DNA of 64,000 bases from Methylobacterium oryzihabitans (GTDB lineage Bacteria; Pseudomonadota; Alphaproteobacteria; Rhizobiales; Beijerinckiaceae). The DNA lies in the NCBI RefSeq assembly GCF_004004555.2, contig NZ_SACP01000026.1, positions 1 to 64,000 of the forward strand, written 5' to 3'. Each line of letters starts with the position of its first letter. Positions within the stretch are counted from its first letter, which is position 1. Shown in pieces: positions 16,133 through 24,213 of this stretch. The position numbers were made by a program, and so were the translations under genes. The notes beneath the pieces are model-generated. The model was not told where the DNA came from. It did no database searches and saw only the letters and a program-made list of their open reading frames with translations.

Positions 16133-16263
16133 ATCAAGAGCTTGGATTAGATTATGGGAATGAGCCTGTGGGCGACGTCTCAACTGGGACTCGCAAGCCT
16201 TCCGTCGCCCAAACACCGCTCCCTCACTATCTGGAGCTCCGGCGATGGACCGGAGCCCCCGGC

Positions 16264-17778
16264 TCACGCCGGCACCGGCTCCCGGGGCGCCGGGCGGCGC
16301 CAGCGGGCGGGGCCGTCGCGGTGGATCGAGGTGCCGGCGGAATCGACCGCCACCGTCACCGGCATGTCGGCGACGACGAATTCGTGGATCGCCTCCATGC
16401 CGAGATCCGCGAAGGCGAGGACCCGCGACGCGCGGATCGCCTGCGACACCAGATAGGCCGCCCCTCCCACCGCGATGAGATAGGCGCAGCCGTGCCGGGC
16501 GATGGTCTCGACCGCGGCGGGGCCGCGCTCGGCCTTGCCGACCATCACCAGCAGGCCGGTCCGCGACAGGATCGGTTCGAGGAACTTGTCCATCCGGGTC
16601 GCGGTGGTCGGGCCGGCGGGACCCACCGCCTCGTCGCCGACCGCGTCGACCGGGCCGACGTAGTAGATCGCCCGGTCGCGCAGATCGACCGGCAGGTTCT
16701 CGCCGGCCTCCAGCATCCGGGTGAGGCGCAGATGGGCGGCGTCGCGCCCGGTCAGCAGCCGGCCCGAGAGCAGCAGCGTCTCGCCGGCGCGCCAGCCGGC
16801 GACCTCCTCGCGGGTGAGCCGGTCGAGGTCGACCCGCCGCCCGGCCGGTCCCGCCGCCCGGATGTCGTCGGGCCACAGGTCGGGGGAGGGGGGCTCGAAC
16901 GAGGCCGGCCCGCTGCCGTCGAGGACGAAATGGACGTGCCGGTCGGCGGCGCATTGCGGGATCAGGGCGACGGGCAGCGAGGCGGCGTGGACCGGGAAGG
17001 TGCGGATCTTCACGTCGAGCACGGTGGTGAGCCCGCCGAGCCCCTGCGCGCCGATGCCGAGCGCGTTGATGCGGTCGCAGATCTCCAGCCGCAAGTCCTC
17101 CTCGCGCGAGGACGGGCCGCGGGCGCGGATCTCCGGCAGGTCGATCGGATCGAGCAGCGACAGCTTGGCCAGCGTCATCGCCTTGTCGGGCGAGCCGCCG
17201 ATTCCGAGGCCGATCAGGCCGGGCGGGCACCAGCCGGCGCCGAGGGTCTCGACGGTGCGCACCACCCAGTCGGCGACCGAGTCGCTCGGGTTGAGGGGCG
17301 CGAACTTCGCCTTGTTCTCGGAGCCGCCGCCCTTGGCGGCGACGTGGACCTCGACCGTGTCGCCGGCCACCATCTCGACATGGAGCATGGCGGGGGTGTT
17401 GTCGCCGGTGTTGCGGCGGGAGAACAGCGGGTCGGAGACGACGGAGGCGCGCAGCGGGTTGCGCTCGGTGCGCCACGCCTGCCGCACGCCCTCGTCGACG
17501 ATCTCCTGCAGCGAGCGCCGGCTGTCGATCCGGGCGCCGAGGCCGACCTTGACGAAGACCTGGGCGGTGCCGGTGTCCTGGCAGATCGGCCGGCGGCCGA
17601 GCGCCGCCATGCGGGAATTGACCAGGATCTGCGCCATCGCGTCCCGGGCGGCCGGGCTCTCCTCGCGCCGCCACGCCGCGACGAGATTCCGGACGTAGTC
17701 GGCCGGGTGGTAGTACGAGATGAACTGCAGGGCGTCCGCGATCGAGACGACCAGATCCTGTTCGCGAATGGTGGCCAT
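16264..17778 (-). CDS. Class I fumarate hydratase / mesaconase
   Basis: The gene encodes 504 residues and joins the alpha and beta domains of iron-sulfur hydro-lyases. The three cluster cysteines appear in GRRPICQDTGTAQVF, GWCPPGLIGLGIGG and LIPQCAADRHVHF. The C-terminal beta domain carries AIYYVGPVDAVGDEAVGP and GPTTATRMDKFLEPIL. Class I enzymes hydrate fumarate; many also hydrate mesaconate to citramalate, or handle tartrate. The next gene on the strand is a class III CoA-transferase 12 bp upstream, so the two form an operon. That partner favours an organic-acid degradation role over housekeeping TCA function. Confidence 0.85.
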   Translation of the reverse strand: MATIREQDLVVSIADALQFISYYHPADYVRNLVAAWRREESPAARDAMAQILVNSRMAALGRRPICQDTGTAQVFVKVGLGARIDSRRSLQEIVDEGVRQAWRTERNPLRASVVSDPLFSRRNTGDNTPAMLHVEMVAGDTVEVHVAAKGGGSENKAKFAPLNPSDSVADWVVRTVETLGAGWCPPGLIGLGIGGSPDKAMTLAKLSLLDPIDLPEIRARGPSSREEDLRLEICDRINALGIGAQGLGGLTTVLDVKIRTFPVHAASLPVALIPQCAADRHVHFVLDGSGPASFEPPSPDLWPDDIRAAGPAGRRVDLDRLTREEVAGWRAGETLLLSGRLLTGRDAAHLRLTRMLEAGENLPVDLRDRAIYYVGPVDAVGDEAVGPAGPTTATRMDKFLEPILSRTGLLVMVGKAERGPAAVETIARHGCAYLIAVGGAAYLVSQAIRASRVLAFADLGMEAIHEFVVADMPVTVAVDSAGTSIHRDGPARWRRPAPREPVPA

Positions 17779-17790
17779 GGCGTCCTCCGC

Positions 17791-18939
17791 TCAGGCGGCG
17801 CGCGTCGCGAATTCGCGCCGGATCGTCTCGCTGTGCTCGCCGATCGCCGGCACCGGGCCGAGCACCGGCGCCTGCCCGTCGCGCAGGGCCGGCGGCGCCA
17901 CGATCGAGGCGGTCCCGGCCGGGGTCTCGACGCTGACCCGGCGCAGGGCCGGGTGGGACGACAGGTCGGCGGCGCCGTTGACGAAGCCGTAGGCGGTGCC
18001 CGCCGCCCGCAGCCGGTCGGCCGCCGCCGCCCGGTCGAGCCGGGCGAAGACCGCCGCCACCACCGCATCGACCGCCGGCCGGTTGGCGACGCGCGCGTTG
18101 TTGCTCTCGAAGCCCTCCCGCGACGGCAGGTCGGGATCGCCGAGGAACTCGGCGCAGAACCGGCGCCACTCGCGCTCGTTCTGGATCGAGATCAGCACCA
18201 GCGCGCCGTCGGCGGTCGGGAAGGCGCCGTAGGGGCAGATCGACGGGTGGGCGAGCCCGACCCGCTCCGGCGCCCGCCCGGTGCCCTCGGTGTAGAGCAG
18301 CGGCACGTTCATCCAGTCGGCCATGCCGTCGAACAGGCTCACCTCCAGCCGCGCGCCCCGGCCGGTGATGCCGCGGGCGATCAGCGCCTCGAGCACCGCC
18401 GCATGCGCCGCCATCCCGCAGGCGATGTCGCAGACCGACACGCCGACCCGCCCCGGCCCGGCCGGGTGCCCGGTGATCGCCGCGAGCCCGCTCTCGGCCT
18501 GGACCAGCAGGTCGTAGGCCTTCATCTCGGCGTAGGAATGGCCCCGCCCGTAGCCGGTGACGTCGACGGTGACGAGCCGCGGGTGGCGCTCGCGCAGGGC
18601 CTCGCTGCCGAACCCGGCGCGGGCGGCGGCGCCCGGCGCGAGGTTCTGGATGAACACGTCGGCCCGCTCCAGGATCGCGTGCAGCAGGCGCGCGTCGTCC
18701 GGGTCCTTGATGTCGGCGACGAGGCTCTCCTTGCCGCGGTTGAGCCAGACGAAGTAGCTCGCCAAACCGTTGACCGAGGCGTCGTAGCCGCGGGCGAAGT
18801 CGCCCTCCGGCCGCTCGATCTTGATGACCCGGGCGCCGGCATCGGCGAGGCGCGACGAGCAGTAGGGCGCCGCCACCGCCTGTTCCAGCGCCACCACCAG
18901 CAGGCCCGAGAGGGGCTTGTCCTGAGCGTGAGGAGTCAT
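17791..18939 (-). CDS. Class III (CaiB/BaiF) CoA-transferase
   Basis: The gene encodes 382 residues, the standard length. Diagnostic stretches are GLLVVALEQAVAAPYCSSRL, ADAGARVIKIERPEGDFARG and WLNRGKESLVADIKD, with the catalytic Asp in RLEVSLFDGMADWMN. Family members move CoA between carboxylic acids, for example succinyl-CoA to citramalate, malate or oxalate. It starts at ATG 18939, two bases after a short leader ORF ends. It is followed after 12 bp by the fumarase/mesaconase gene, which suggests that the hydrated product is activated by this enzyme. Confidence 0.87.
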   Translation of the reverse strand: MTPHAQDKPLSGLLVVALEQAVAAPYCSSRLADAGARVIKIERPEGDFARGYDASVNGLASYFVWLNRGKESLVADIKDPDDARLLHAILERADVFIQNLAPGAAARAGFGSEALRERHPRLVTVDVTGYGRGHSYAEMKAYDLLVQAESGLAAITGHPAGPGRVGVSVCDIACGMAAHAAVLEALIARGITGRGARLEVSLFDGMADWMNVPLLYTEGTGRAPERVGLAHPSICPYGAFPTADGALVLISIQNEREWRRFCAEFLGDPDLPSREGFESNNARVANRPAVDAVVAAVFARLDRAAAADRLRAAGTAYGFVNGAADLSSHPALRRVSVETPAGTASIVAPPALRDGQAPVLGPVPAIGEHSETIRREFATRAA

Positions 18940-18941
18940 CG

Positions 18942-19004
18942 TCACGCTCCCGGCGCGAGGGCGACGGGCGCGGTGGCGCCGAAAGGATGCCGATGGGCGT
19001 TCAT
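18942..19004 (-). CDS. Short leader ORF (20 residues) ahead of the CoA-transferase
   Basis: An ATG at 19004 is preceded by a near-perfect ribosome binding site (GGGAGGAC, 3 nt away) and opens a 20-codon frame, MNAHRHPFGATAPVALAPGA. Its stop lies 2 bp before the CoA-transferase start. The transferase's own GGGAG site is inside it. This geometry suggests translational coupling or a leader peptide. It could also be a decayed longer gene. No homology is claimed. Confidence 0.35.
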   Translation of the reverse strand: MNAHRHPFGATAPVALAPGA

Positions 19005-19208
19005 GCCGTCCTCCCTTGTCGGCCCGACCGGCCGCATGCTGGCGGCCCTGCCGGCCGCGATTGGCCGGGGTGATGATCCCCCGACGGACCCAAGTCCAAT
19101 ACAATCGGCATGCGCCTGCAAGAGCCGAAATGTATGGCTCGCGCCGGGCTCGTCTTCCGGCCGCCGGTGCCATCGGCGAAACATATGGCACATGCATCCC
19201 TAAAGTAT

Positions 19209-19237
19209 TTGACGGCGATCGGTCCGGACGCCGATAT
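19209..19237 (+). promoter_or_regulatory. Candidate sigma-70 promoter for the binding-protein gene
   Basis: TTGACG (19209-19214), a 17-bp spacer and CGATAT (19232-19237) lie about 90 bp before the ATG at 19326. TTGACG is the usual alphaproteobacterial -35. The 386-bp divergent gap 18940-19325 otherwise holds only the minus-strand leader ORF. Confidence 0.45.
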
Positions 19238-19325
19238 CGCGGCGTTCCGCGAGCATCCCCGGTGTCCGGCGACGGACCTCAACGAGGCATGCCGCGAGAG
19301 GAAACGCTCCAAGGAGGGATCGCCG

Positions 19326-20549
19326 ATGTCCGTAGGGATGACACGCCGCCTGTTCACCGTCGCCGGCTCCTTGGCCGGCTCCCTGGCCGCGCTCCTCGGC
19401 CCGGGGACCGGGGCGTTCGCCCAGACGCCGCTGCGCATCGGAGTGGTCGAGGACCTGTCGGGCATGTATTCGGGCAATGGCGGCCCGAACATGGTGCTGG
19501 CGACCCAGCTCGCGGTCGAGGATTTCGGCGGCAAGGTGCTCGGCCGGCCGATCGAGGTGACCGGCGTCGACCACCAGAACAAACCCGACATCGGCTCGTC
19601 GCTGGCCCGCCAGCTCGTCGACCAGCGCGGCGTCTCGGCGCTGGTGCTCGGCGGCGCCAGCTCGGTCGGGCTCGCGGTCCAGTCCTACGCCAGGGAGCGC
19701 AAGGTCACCACGCTGGTGACCGGCGGCTACGCCTCGCAGTTCTCGGGAGCGGGCTGCTCGCCCTACGGCACGCAGTGGACGCCCTCGACCGGCGAGCTCG
19801 CCAAGGCGGTGGCCGGCGCCGTGGTCCAGGGCGGCGGCAAGTCCTGGTACTTCATCACCGCCGACTACGTGTTCGGCCACGGCCTCGCGGCTGATGCCAG
19901 CAAGGCCGTGAAGGCCGCCGGCGGCAGCGTCGTCGGCGAGATCCGCCACCCGCTCGGCGCCACCGACCTGTCGTCGCAGCTCATCCAGGCCCAGTCGTCC
20001 GGCGCCGACGTGATCGGGCTCGCCAATGCCGGGCCGGACCTCGTCAACACGATCAAGCAGGCGCGGGAATTCGGCATCACCTCGAAGGTGGTGGCGATGC
20101 TGGTCTTCACCAACAACACCGTGGCGCTCGGCCTCGACGTGGCCCAGGGCATCCGCATGGCGGTGAACTTCTACTGGGACGCCAACGATCCGAGCCGCGC
20201 CTTCGCGAAGAAACTGATGGCCCGCAACGGCAACGTGGTGCCGACCATGGGCCACGCGGTGGCCTACGTCTCGACCCTGCACTACCTCCGGGCGGTCGAG
20301 AAGGCCGGGACGGACGACGCCGCCGCGGTCGACAAGGCGATGAAGGAGATGCCGATCACCGACGGGATCCTGAGCAACCCGCGCATCCAGAAGAACGGCC
20401 GCGTGGTGATGGACATGTACCTCGTCGAGGTGAAGAGCCCGAAGGACTCGAAGAGCAAGGCCGACCTGTACCGCATCGTCGAGACCATTCCCGGCGACAC
20501 GCTGTTCACTCCGGCCGAAAAGAGCGGCTGCCCGCTGACCGCGGGCTGA
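19326..20549 (+). CDS. Branched-chain-type ABC substrate-binding protein (orphan)
   Basis: The gene encodes 407 residues with an Arg-Arg-containing signal peptide (MTRRLFTVAGSLAGSLAAL), cleaved near GAFAQ. The mature protein is a Leu/Ile/Val-binding-type periplasmic protein: LRIGVVEDLSGMYSGNGG, ARQLVDQRGVSALVLGGASS, WYFITADYVFGHGLA. Homologues bind amino acids, amides or aromatic acids. A perfect AAGGAGGGA site precedes the ATG at 19326. No permease or ATPase genes are adjacent, so it must share a transporter encoded elsewhere or act as a sensor. Its position divergent from the mesaconase/CoA-transferase genes hints at a shared substrate. Confidence 0.85.
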   Translation: MSVGMTRRLFTVAGSLAGSLAALLGPGTGAFAQTPLRIGVVEDLSGMYSGNGGPNMVLATQLAVEDFGGKVLGRPIEVTGVDHQNKPDIGSSLARQLVDQRGVSALVLGGASSVGLAVQSYARERKVTTLVTGGYASQFSGAGCSPYGTQWTPSTGELAKAVAGAVVQGGGKSWYFITADYVFGHGLAADASKAVKAAGGSVVGEIRHPLGATDLSSQLIQAQSSGADVIGLANAGPDLVNTIKQAREFGITSKVVAMLVFTNNTVALGLDVAQGIRMAVNFYWDANDPSRAFAKKLMARNGNVVPTMGHAVAYVSTLHYLRAVEKAGTDDAAAVDKAMKEMPITDGILSNPRIQKNGRVVMDMYLVEVKSPKDSKSKADLYRIVETIPGDTLFTPAEKSGCPLTAG

Positions 20550-20563
20550 GGGAGGATTTTTCC

Positions 20564-21157
20564 ATGACGACGCTGTTTGCCAACCCGACCTCGCCCTTCG
20601 TGCGCGTCGTGCGGATGGCGCTGCACGAGAAGGGGCTCGCCGGGACGGTCGAGACCCGGTTCGTCGACGCCTGGGCCGACGACCCGGCCTTCCTCGACGC
20701 CAACCCGGCCGGGCGCGTCCCGGCCTTCGTGACCGCGGACGGCGCCCGGCTGACCGAGGCGATGCTGATCCTGCGCCACCTCGAGACGCTGCGGCCCGAG
20801 CCTCCCCTGTTCGGCGACGACGCCGCCCTGTCGCGGGCCGGGCTCGCGGTCGGCGTGTTCGACGCCGCCGTCGCGGTCATCATCGGGCGCAAGTCGAATC
20901 CCGACTTCGACACCCACCTCGTCGGGCGCAAGCGCCACCGCACGATGCATGACGGCCTCGCCCGCCTCGACGCGGCGCTGCCGGACGGCCAGGGCGGCGC
21001 CCTCGACCTCGCCGGCATCGCGGCGATCACGGCGCTCGACTACCTCGTGTTCCGCTTCCCCGGCGAGGACTGGCGCGGGATCGCCCCGCGGCTCGCCGCC
21101 TTCCGCGACGCCCATGCCGACCGGCCGTCGGTGGTCGAGACGGTGCCGAGAGGGTAG
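20564..21157 (+). CDS. Glutathione S-transferase family protein
   Basis: The gene encodes 197 residues. It starts TLFANPTSPFVRVVRMALHEK, the N-terminal thioredoxin fold with a Ser at the family's catalytic position. GRVPAFVTADGARLTEAMLIL follows, containing the cis-Pro and the glutathione gamma-glutamyl contact. A short helical C-terminal domain completes it. It begins 14 bp after the binding-protein gene with a GGGAGG site, so the two are very likely co-transcribed, an odd pairing that may reflect detoxification of the imported compound. Confidence 0.8.
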   Translation: MTTLFANPTSPFVRVVRMALHEKGLAGTVETRFVDAWADDPAFLDANPAGRVPAFVTADGARLTEAMLILRHLETLRPEPPLFGDDAALSRAGLAVGVFDAAVAVIIGRKSNPDFDTHLVGRKRHRTMHDGLARLDAALPDGQGGALDLAGIAAITALDYLVFRFPGEDWRGIAPRLAAFRDAHADRPSVVETVPRG

Positions 21158-21160
21158 GGG

Positions 21161-21179
21161 CGGCGCCCCCGCGGCGCCG
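21161..21179. terminator. Hairpin between convergent genes
   Basis: CGGCGCC-CCCGC-GGCGCCG forms a 7-bp stem in the 43 bp between the convergent GST and cystathionine beta-lyase genes. No T-run follows, so it is at best a weak bidirectional terminator. Confidence 0.35.
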
Positions 21180-21200
21180 GGATCCTGGGCCGCCCGGACC

Positions 21201-22388
21201 TCAGCCCGCAGCCCGCAGCCGGGCGAAGCCGGCATCGAGGTCGCGCTTGAGGTCGTCGAGATCCTCGAGCCCGATCTGGAAACGCAGGCCCGGACCGCCC
21301 GGCGCCCAGGCGGTGGCGGTGCGGTAGGGCTTGCAGTCGAACGGGATCACGAGGCTCTCGAAGCCGCCCCACGAGAACCCCATCCCGAACAGTTCGAGCC
21401 CATCGAGCATCGCCGCGACGGCGGCCTCCGGGACCGGGTTCAGCACCACCGAGAACAGCCCCGACGCGCCCTTGAAGTCGCGCTTCCAGATCGCGTGGCC
21501 GGGATCCTCCGGCAGGGCCGGGTGCAGCACCCGGGCGACCTCGGGCCGGTCGCGCAGCCACTCGGCCATCGCGAGGCCCTGGCGCTCGTGCTCGCGCAGG
21601 CGCAGGGACATCGTGCGCAGCCCGCGCAGGGCGAGGAACACGTCCTCGGCGCCGGCGCACATCGCGAACTGGTCGAAGGTGCGCCGCAGGGCCGGCCAGT
21701 ACCGGGCATTGGCCGAGGTGAGGCCGAGCAGCAGGTCGGAGCCGCCCGACAGGTACTTGGTGCCGGCCTCGATCACGATGTCGACCCCGCGCTCGTGGGC
21801 CGAGAACAGCAGCGGCGTCGCCCAGGTGTTGTCCATCAGCACGGCGGCGCCCCGGGCGTGGGCGGCCGCGGCGATGGCCGGGATGTCCTGCATCTCGAAG
21901 CTCTGCGAGCCCGGCGCCTCGGTCAGGACCGCGGTGGTGTTCTCGCGCATCAGGTCGGCGAGGCCGGCCCCGACCAGCGGGTCGTAGTAGGTCGTCTCGA
22001 CCCCGAACCGGGCCAGGAACCCGTCGCAGAACACCCGGGTCGGCCGGTAAGCGGAATCGGTCACCAGCAGGTGGTCGCCGGCCTTGAGGCAGGCGAGCAG
22101 CCCGACCGTGACGGCGGCGAGGCCCGAGGGCGTCAGCACCGTGCCGGCGGCGCCCGACAGCTCGGTCCAGGCCGCTTCGAGGGCCCGGATCGTCGGGGTG
22201 CCGGCGGTGCCGTAGGTGTACTCCGCCCGGCGGTGCTGGAGGTCGTCGTAGGACGGGAACAGCACCGTCGAGCCGCGGTAGATCGGCGTGTTGACGAAGC
22301 CGTGCTGGGCCGACGGGTCGCGCCCGGCATGGACGAGGCGGGTGCGCTCGCCGAGGCGGCTCGGATCGCGGGGAGGGGTGATGCTCAT
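21201..22388 (-). CDS. metC: Cystathionine beta-lyase-like PLP enzyme (Cys/Met metabolism)
   Basis: The gene encodes 395 residues. The fold type I signature is plain: RAEYTYGTAGTPTIRALE, LTPSGLAAVTVGLLACLKAGDH, and the PLP lysine in DIVIEAGTKYLSGGSD. The C-terminal part carries LVIPFDCKPYRTATAW. Members cleave cystathionine to homocysteine, pyruvate and ammonia, or act in neighbouring sulfur amino-acid reactions. The metC assignment is by family resemblance. A lipoprotein-like gene precedes it on the same strand with a 71-bp gap. Confidence 0.82.
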   Translation of the reverse strand: MSITPPRDPSRLGERTRLVHAGRDPSAQHGFVNTPIYRGSTVLFPSYDDLQHRRAEYTYGTAGTPTIRALEAAWTELSGAAGTVLTPSGLAAVTVGLLACLKAGDHLLVTDSAYRPTRVFCDGFLARFGVETTYYDPLVGAGLADLMRENTTAVLTEAPGSQSFEMQDIPAIAAAAHARGAAVLMDNTWATPLLFSAHERGVDIVIEAGTKYLSGGSDLLLGLTSANARYWPALRRTFDQFAMCAGAEDVFLALRGLRTMSLRLREHERQGLAMAEWLRDRPEVARVLHPALPEDPGHAIWKRDFKGASGLFSVVLNPVPEAAVAAMLDGLELFGMGFSWGGFESLVIPFDCKPYRTATAWAPGGPGLRFQIGLEDLDDLKRDLDAGFARLRAAG

Positions 22389-22459
22389 CGGGCCTGCGGG
22401 TCGACGGAAGACTGCGCCCGACCTCGCCCGCCGGTGCCGTCGCCGTCAAGCCGCGGCCG

Positions 22460-22909
22460 TCAGCAGCCGCGACAGATCGGCTTGACCGAGACCGACAGCG
22501 CCTTCTCCAGCCGGGACAGCACCACCTGGCTGTCGGGCGAGGGCGTCTGCGGCCGGCCCGTCTCCCCCGGCGTCGCGCCGGCCGAGACGAGGCCGCCGGG
22601 CTTCCACACCAGCGTGGCGTAGTCGGTCGGCACCTGCCGCGCCCACCGTCGCCGGTCGGTGGAGGACCGCAGGAGGGCCGCGAACGGATCGACCATCATC
22701 GGGTCGGCGGCGGAGACCCGCGCGAGGCGGGTCCACGGCGCCGGGTCGGGGTCGGGCGACCGGGTCGCGGCGAAGGCCTGGACCGGCGGGGCCGACAGAT
22801 CGGCCCAGCCCTGCGGCGGCGGGGCACGCGTGCAGGCCCCGACCGCGACGAGGACGAGCCCGACCGCAACGCTTTGCCACCACGCCATCGTCCACCCGCG
22901 ACGCCGCAC
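22460..22909 (-). CDS. Putative small lipoprotein of unknown function
   Basis: The gene encodes 149 residues. A hydrophobic stretch SVAVGLVLVAVGAC ends in a Cys, resembling a lipobox, after a basic N-terminus. The rest is Pro-rich, with VPTDYATLVWKPGGLV and a C-terminal CRGC. I do not recognise a domain. The start could also be the ATG at 22888, giving MAWWQSVAVG. It is followed by the metC-like gene and may share its transcript. Confidence 0.55.
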   Translation of the reverse strand: MRRRGWTMAWWQSVAVGLVLVAVGACTRAPPPQGWADLSAPPVQAFAATRSPDPDPAPWTRLARVSAADPMMVDPFAALLRSSTDRRRWARQVPTDYATLVWKPGGLVSAGATPGETGRPQTPSPDSQVVLSRLEKALSVSVKPICRGC

Positions 22910-23036
22910 CGGCGTCGTCCCCCACTGGCCGCACCGGGGGCAGTCAACACGATCGTGGTTAACGGCGCGTTCCGGGCCGTGCCGGCAACGTCCTGCGGCG
23001 AAACCGCTCCGGCTGTTGAGCGCGTTTCGTTAGCAC

Positions 23037-23065
23037 TTGACCGGATCGAGGCACACCGTTGGAAT
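23037..23065 (+). promoter_or_regulatory. Candidate promoter of the aap operon
   Basis: TTGACC (23037-23042), a 17-bp spacer and TGGAAT (23060-23065) lie about 70 bp before the aapJ start. The -10 is weak. The region is otherwise featureless. Confidence 0.35.
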
Positions 23066-23135
23066 GCCACTTGCTTAGGCACTTACCACGGGCGCCCCGG
23101 CGCCTCTTCATTCGTTCGAACGAGACGGAAACCGG

Positions 23136-24155
23136 ATGACGATCATCAAAGCGGCCCTCGCCCTGGGGCTCGGCCTGTGCCTGTTCGGCGGCGCGGCCCA
23201 GGCGCAGGCCACGCTCACCGGGGTCAAGCAGAAGGGCTATCTCGCCTGCGGGTCGAATCCCGCGCTCGCCGGCTTCGGCGTGCCGGACGCGCAGGGACGC
23301 TGGACCGGCCTCGACGTCGATTTCTGCCGGGCGCTCGCCGCGGCGATCTTCAACGACCCGACCAAGGTCCGCTTCATCCCGCTCTCGGCCAAGGACCGCT
23401 TCACCGCGCTGCAATCGGGCGAGGTCGACATCCTGTCGCGCAACTCCACGTGGTCGATGTCGCGCGACACCACCCTCGGCCTCGACTTCCCGGCGGTCAA
23501 CTTCTACGACGGCCAGGGCTTCATGGTGAAGAAGAAGCTCGGCGTCACCTCGGCCAAGCAGCTCGACGGCGCCTCGATCTGCACCCAGCAGGGCACCACG
23601 ACCGAGCTCAACCTCGCCGACTACTTCCGCGCCAACAAGCTGAAATACGAGGTCGTCGCCTTCGCGAGCGCCGACGAGACCTTCAAGGCCTACGATTCCG
23701 GCCGCTGCGACGCCTTCACCACCGACGCTTCGGGCCTCTACTCCGAGCGCCTGCGCGCCACGGCGCCCGACGACAACGTCGTGCTGCCGGAGATCATCTC
23801 GAAGGAGCCGCTCGCCCCGGCGGTGCGCCAGGGCGACGCCCAGTGGGCCGACATCGTGCGCTGGACCCACTACGCCATGCTGAACGCCGAGGAGGCCGGG
23901 ATCACCCAGGCCAACGTCGATCAGATGAAGTCGTCCGACAATCCCGACGTGAAGCGCATCCTCGGCACCGAGGGCAAGTACGGCGAGGCGATCGGCCTGA
24001 CCAGCGACTGGGCCTACCGGATCGTCAAGCTCGTCGGCAATTACGGCGAGGTGTTCGAGCGCAACGTCGGCCAGGGCTCGCCGCTGAAGATCCAGCGCGG
24101 CCTCAACGCCCTGTGGTCGAAGGGCGGCCTCCAGTACGGCCCGCCGATCCGCTGA
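23136..24155 (+). CDS. aapJ: General L-amino-acid ABC transporter, periplasmic binding protein
   Basis: The gene encodes 339 residues with a Sec signal peptide (LALGLGLCLFGGAAQAQA). The mature part is a family 3 binding protein of the AapJ/BztA type: GYLACGSNPALAGFG, TGLDVDFCRALAAAIFND, VDILSRNSTWSMSRDT, ICTQQGTTTELNLADYF. In rhizobia the Aap system takes up a broad range of L-amino acids. It opens the gene order aapJ-aapQ-aapM-aapP, all on the plus strand with short gaps, which ends at a hairpin. Confidence 0.9.
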   Translation: MTIIKAALALGLGLCLFGGAAQAQATLTGVKQKGYLACGSNPALAGFGVPDAQGRWTGLDVDFCRALAAAIFNDPTKVRFIPLSAKDRFTALQSGEVDILSRNSTWSMSRDTTLGLDFPAVNFYDGQGFMVKKKLGVTSAKQLDGASICTQQGTTTELNLADYFRANKLKYEVVAFASADETFKAYDSGRCDAFTTDASGLYSERLRATAPDDNVVLPEIISKEPLAPAVRQGDAQWADIVRWTHYAMLNAEEAGITQANVDQMKSSDNPDVKRILGTEGKYGEAIGLTSDWAYRIVKLVGNYGEVFERNVGQGSPLKIQRGLNALWSKGGLQYGPPIR

Positions 24156-24213
24156 CGGCTTTCGTCCGGCCGGGCCGCGAGCCCGGCCGGCCCTCACGAC
24201 GGAGCCCATACCC

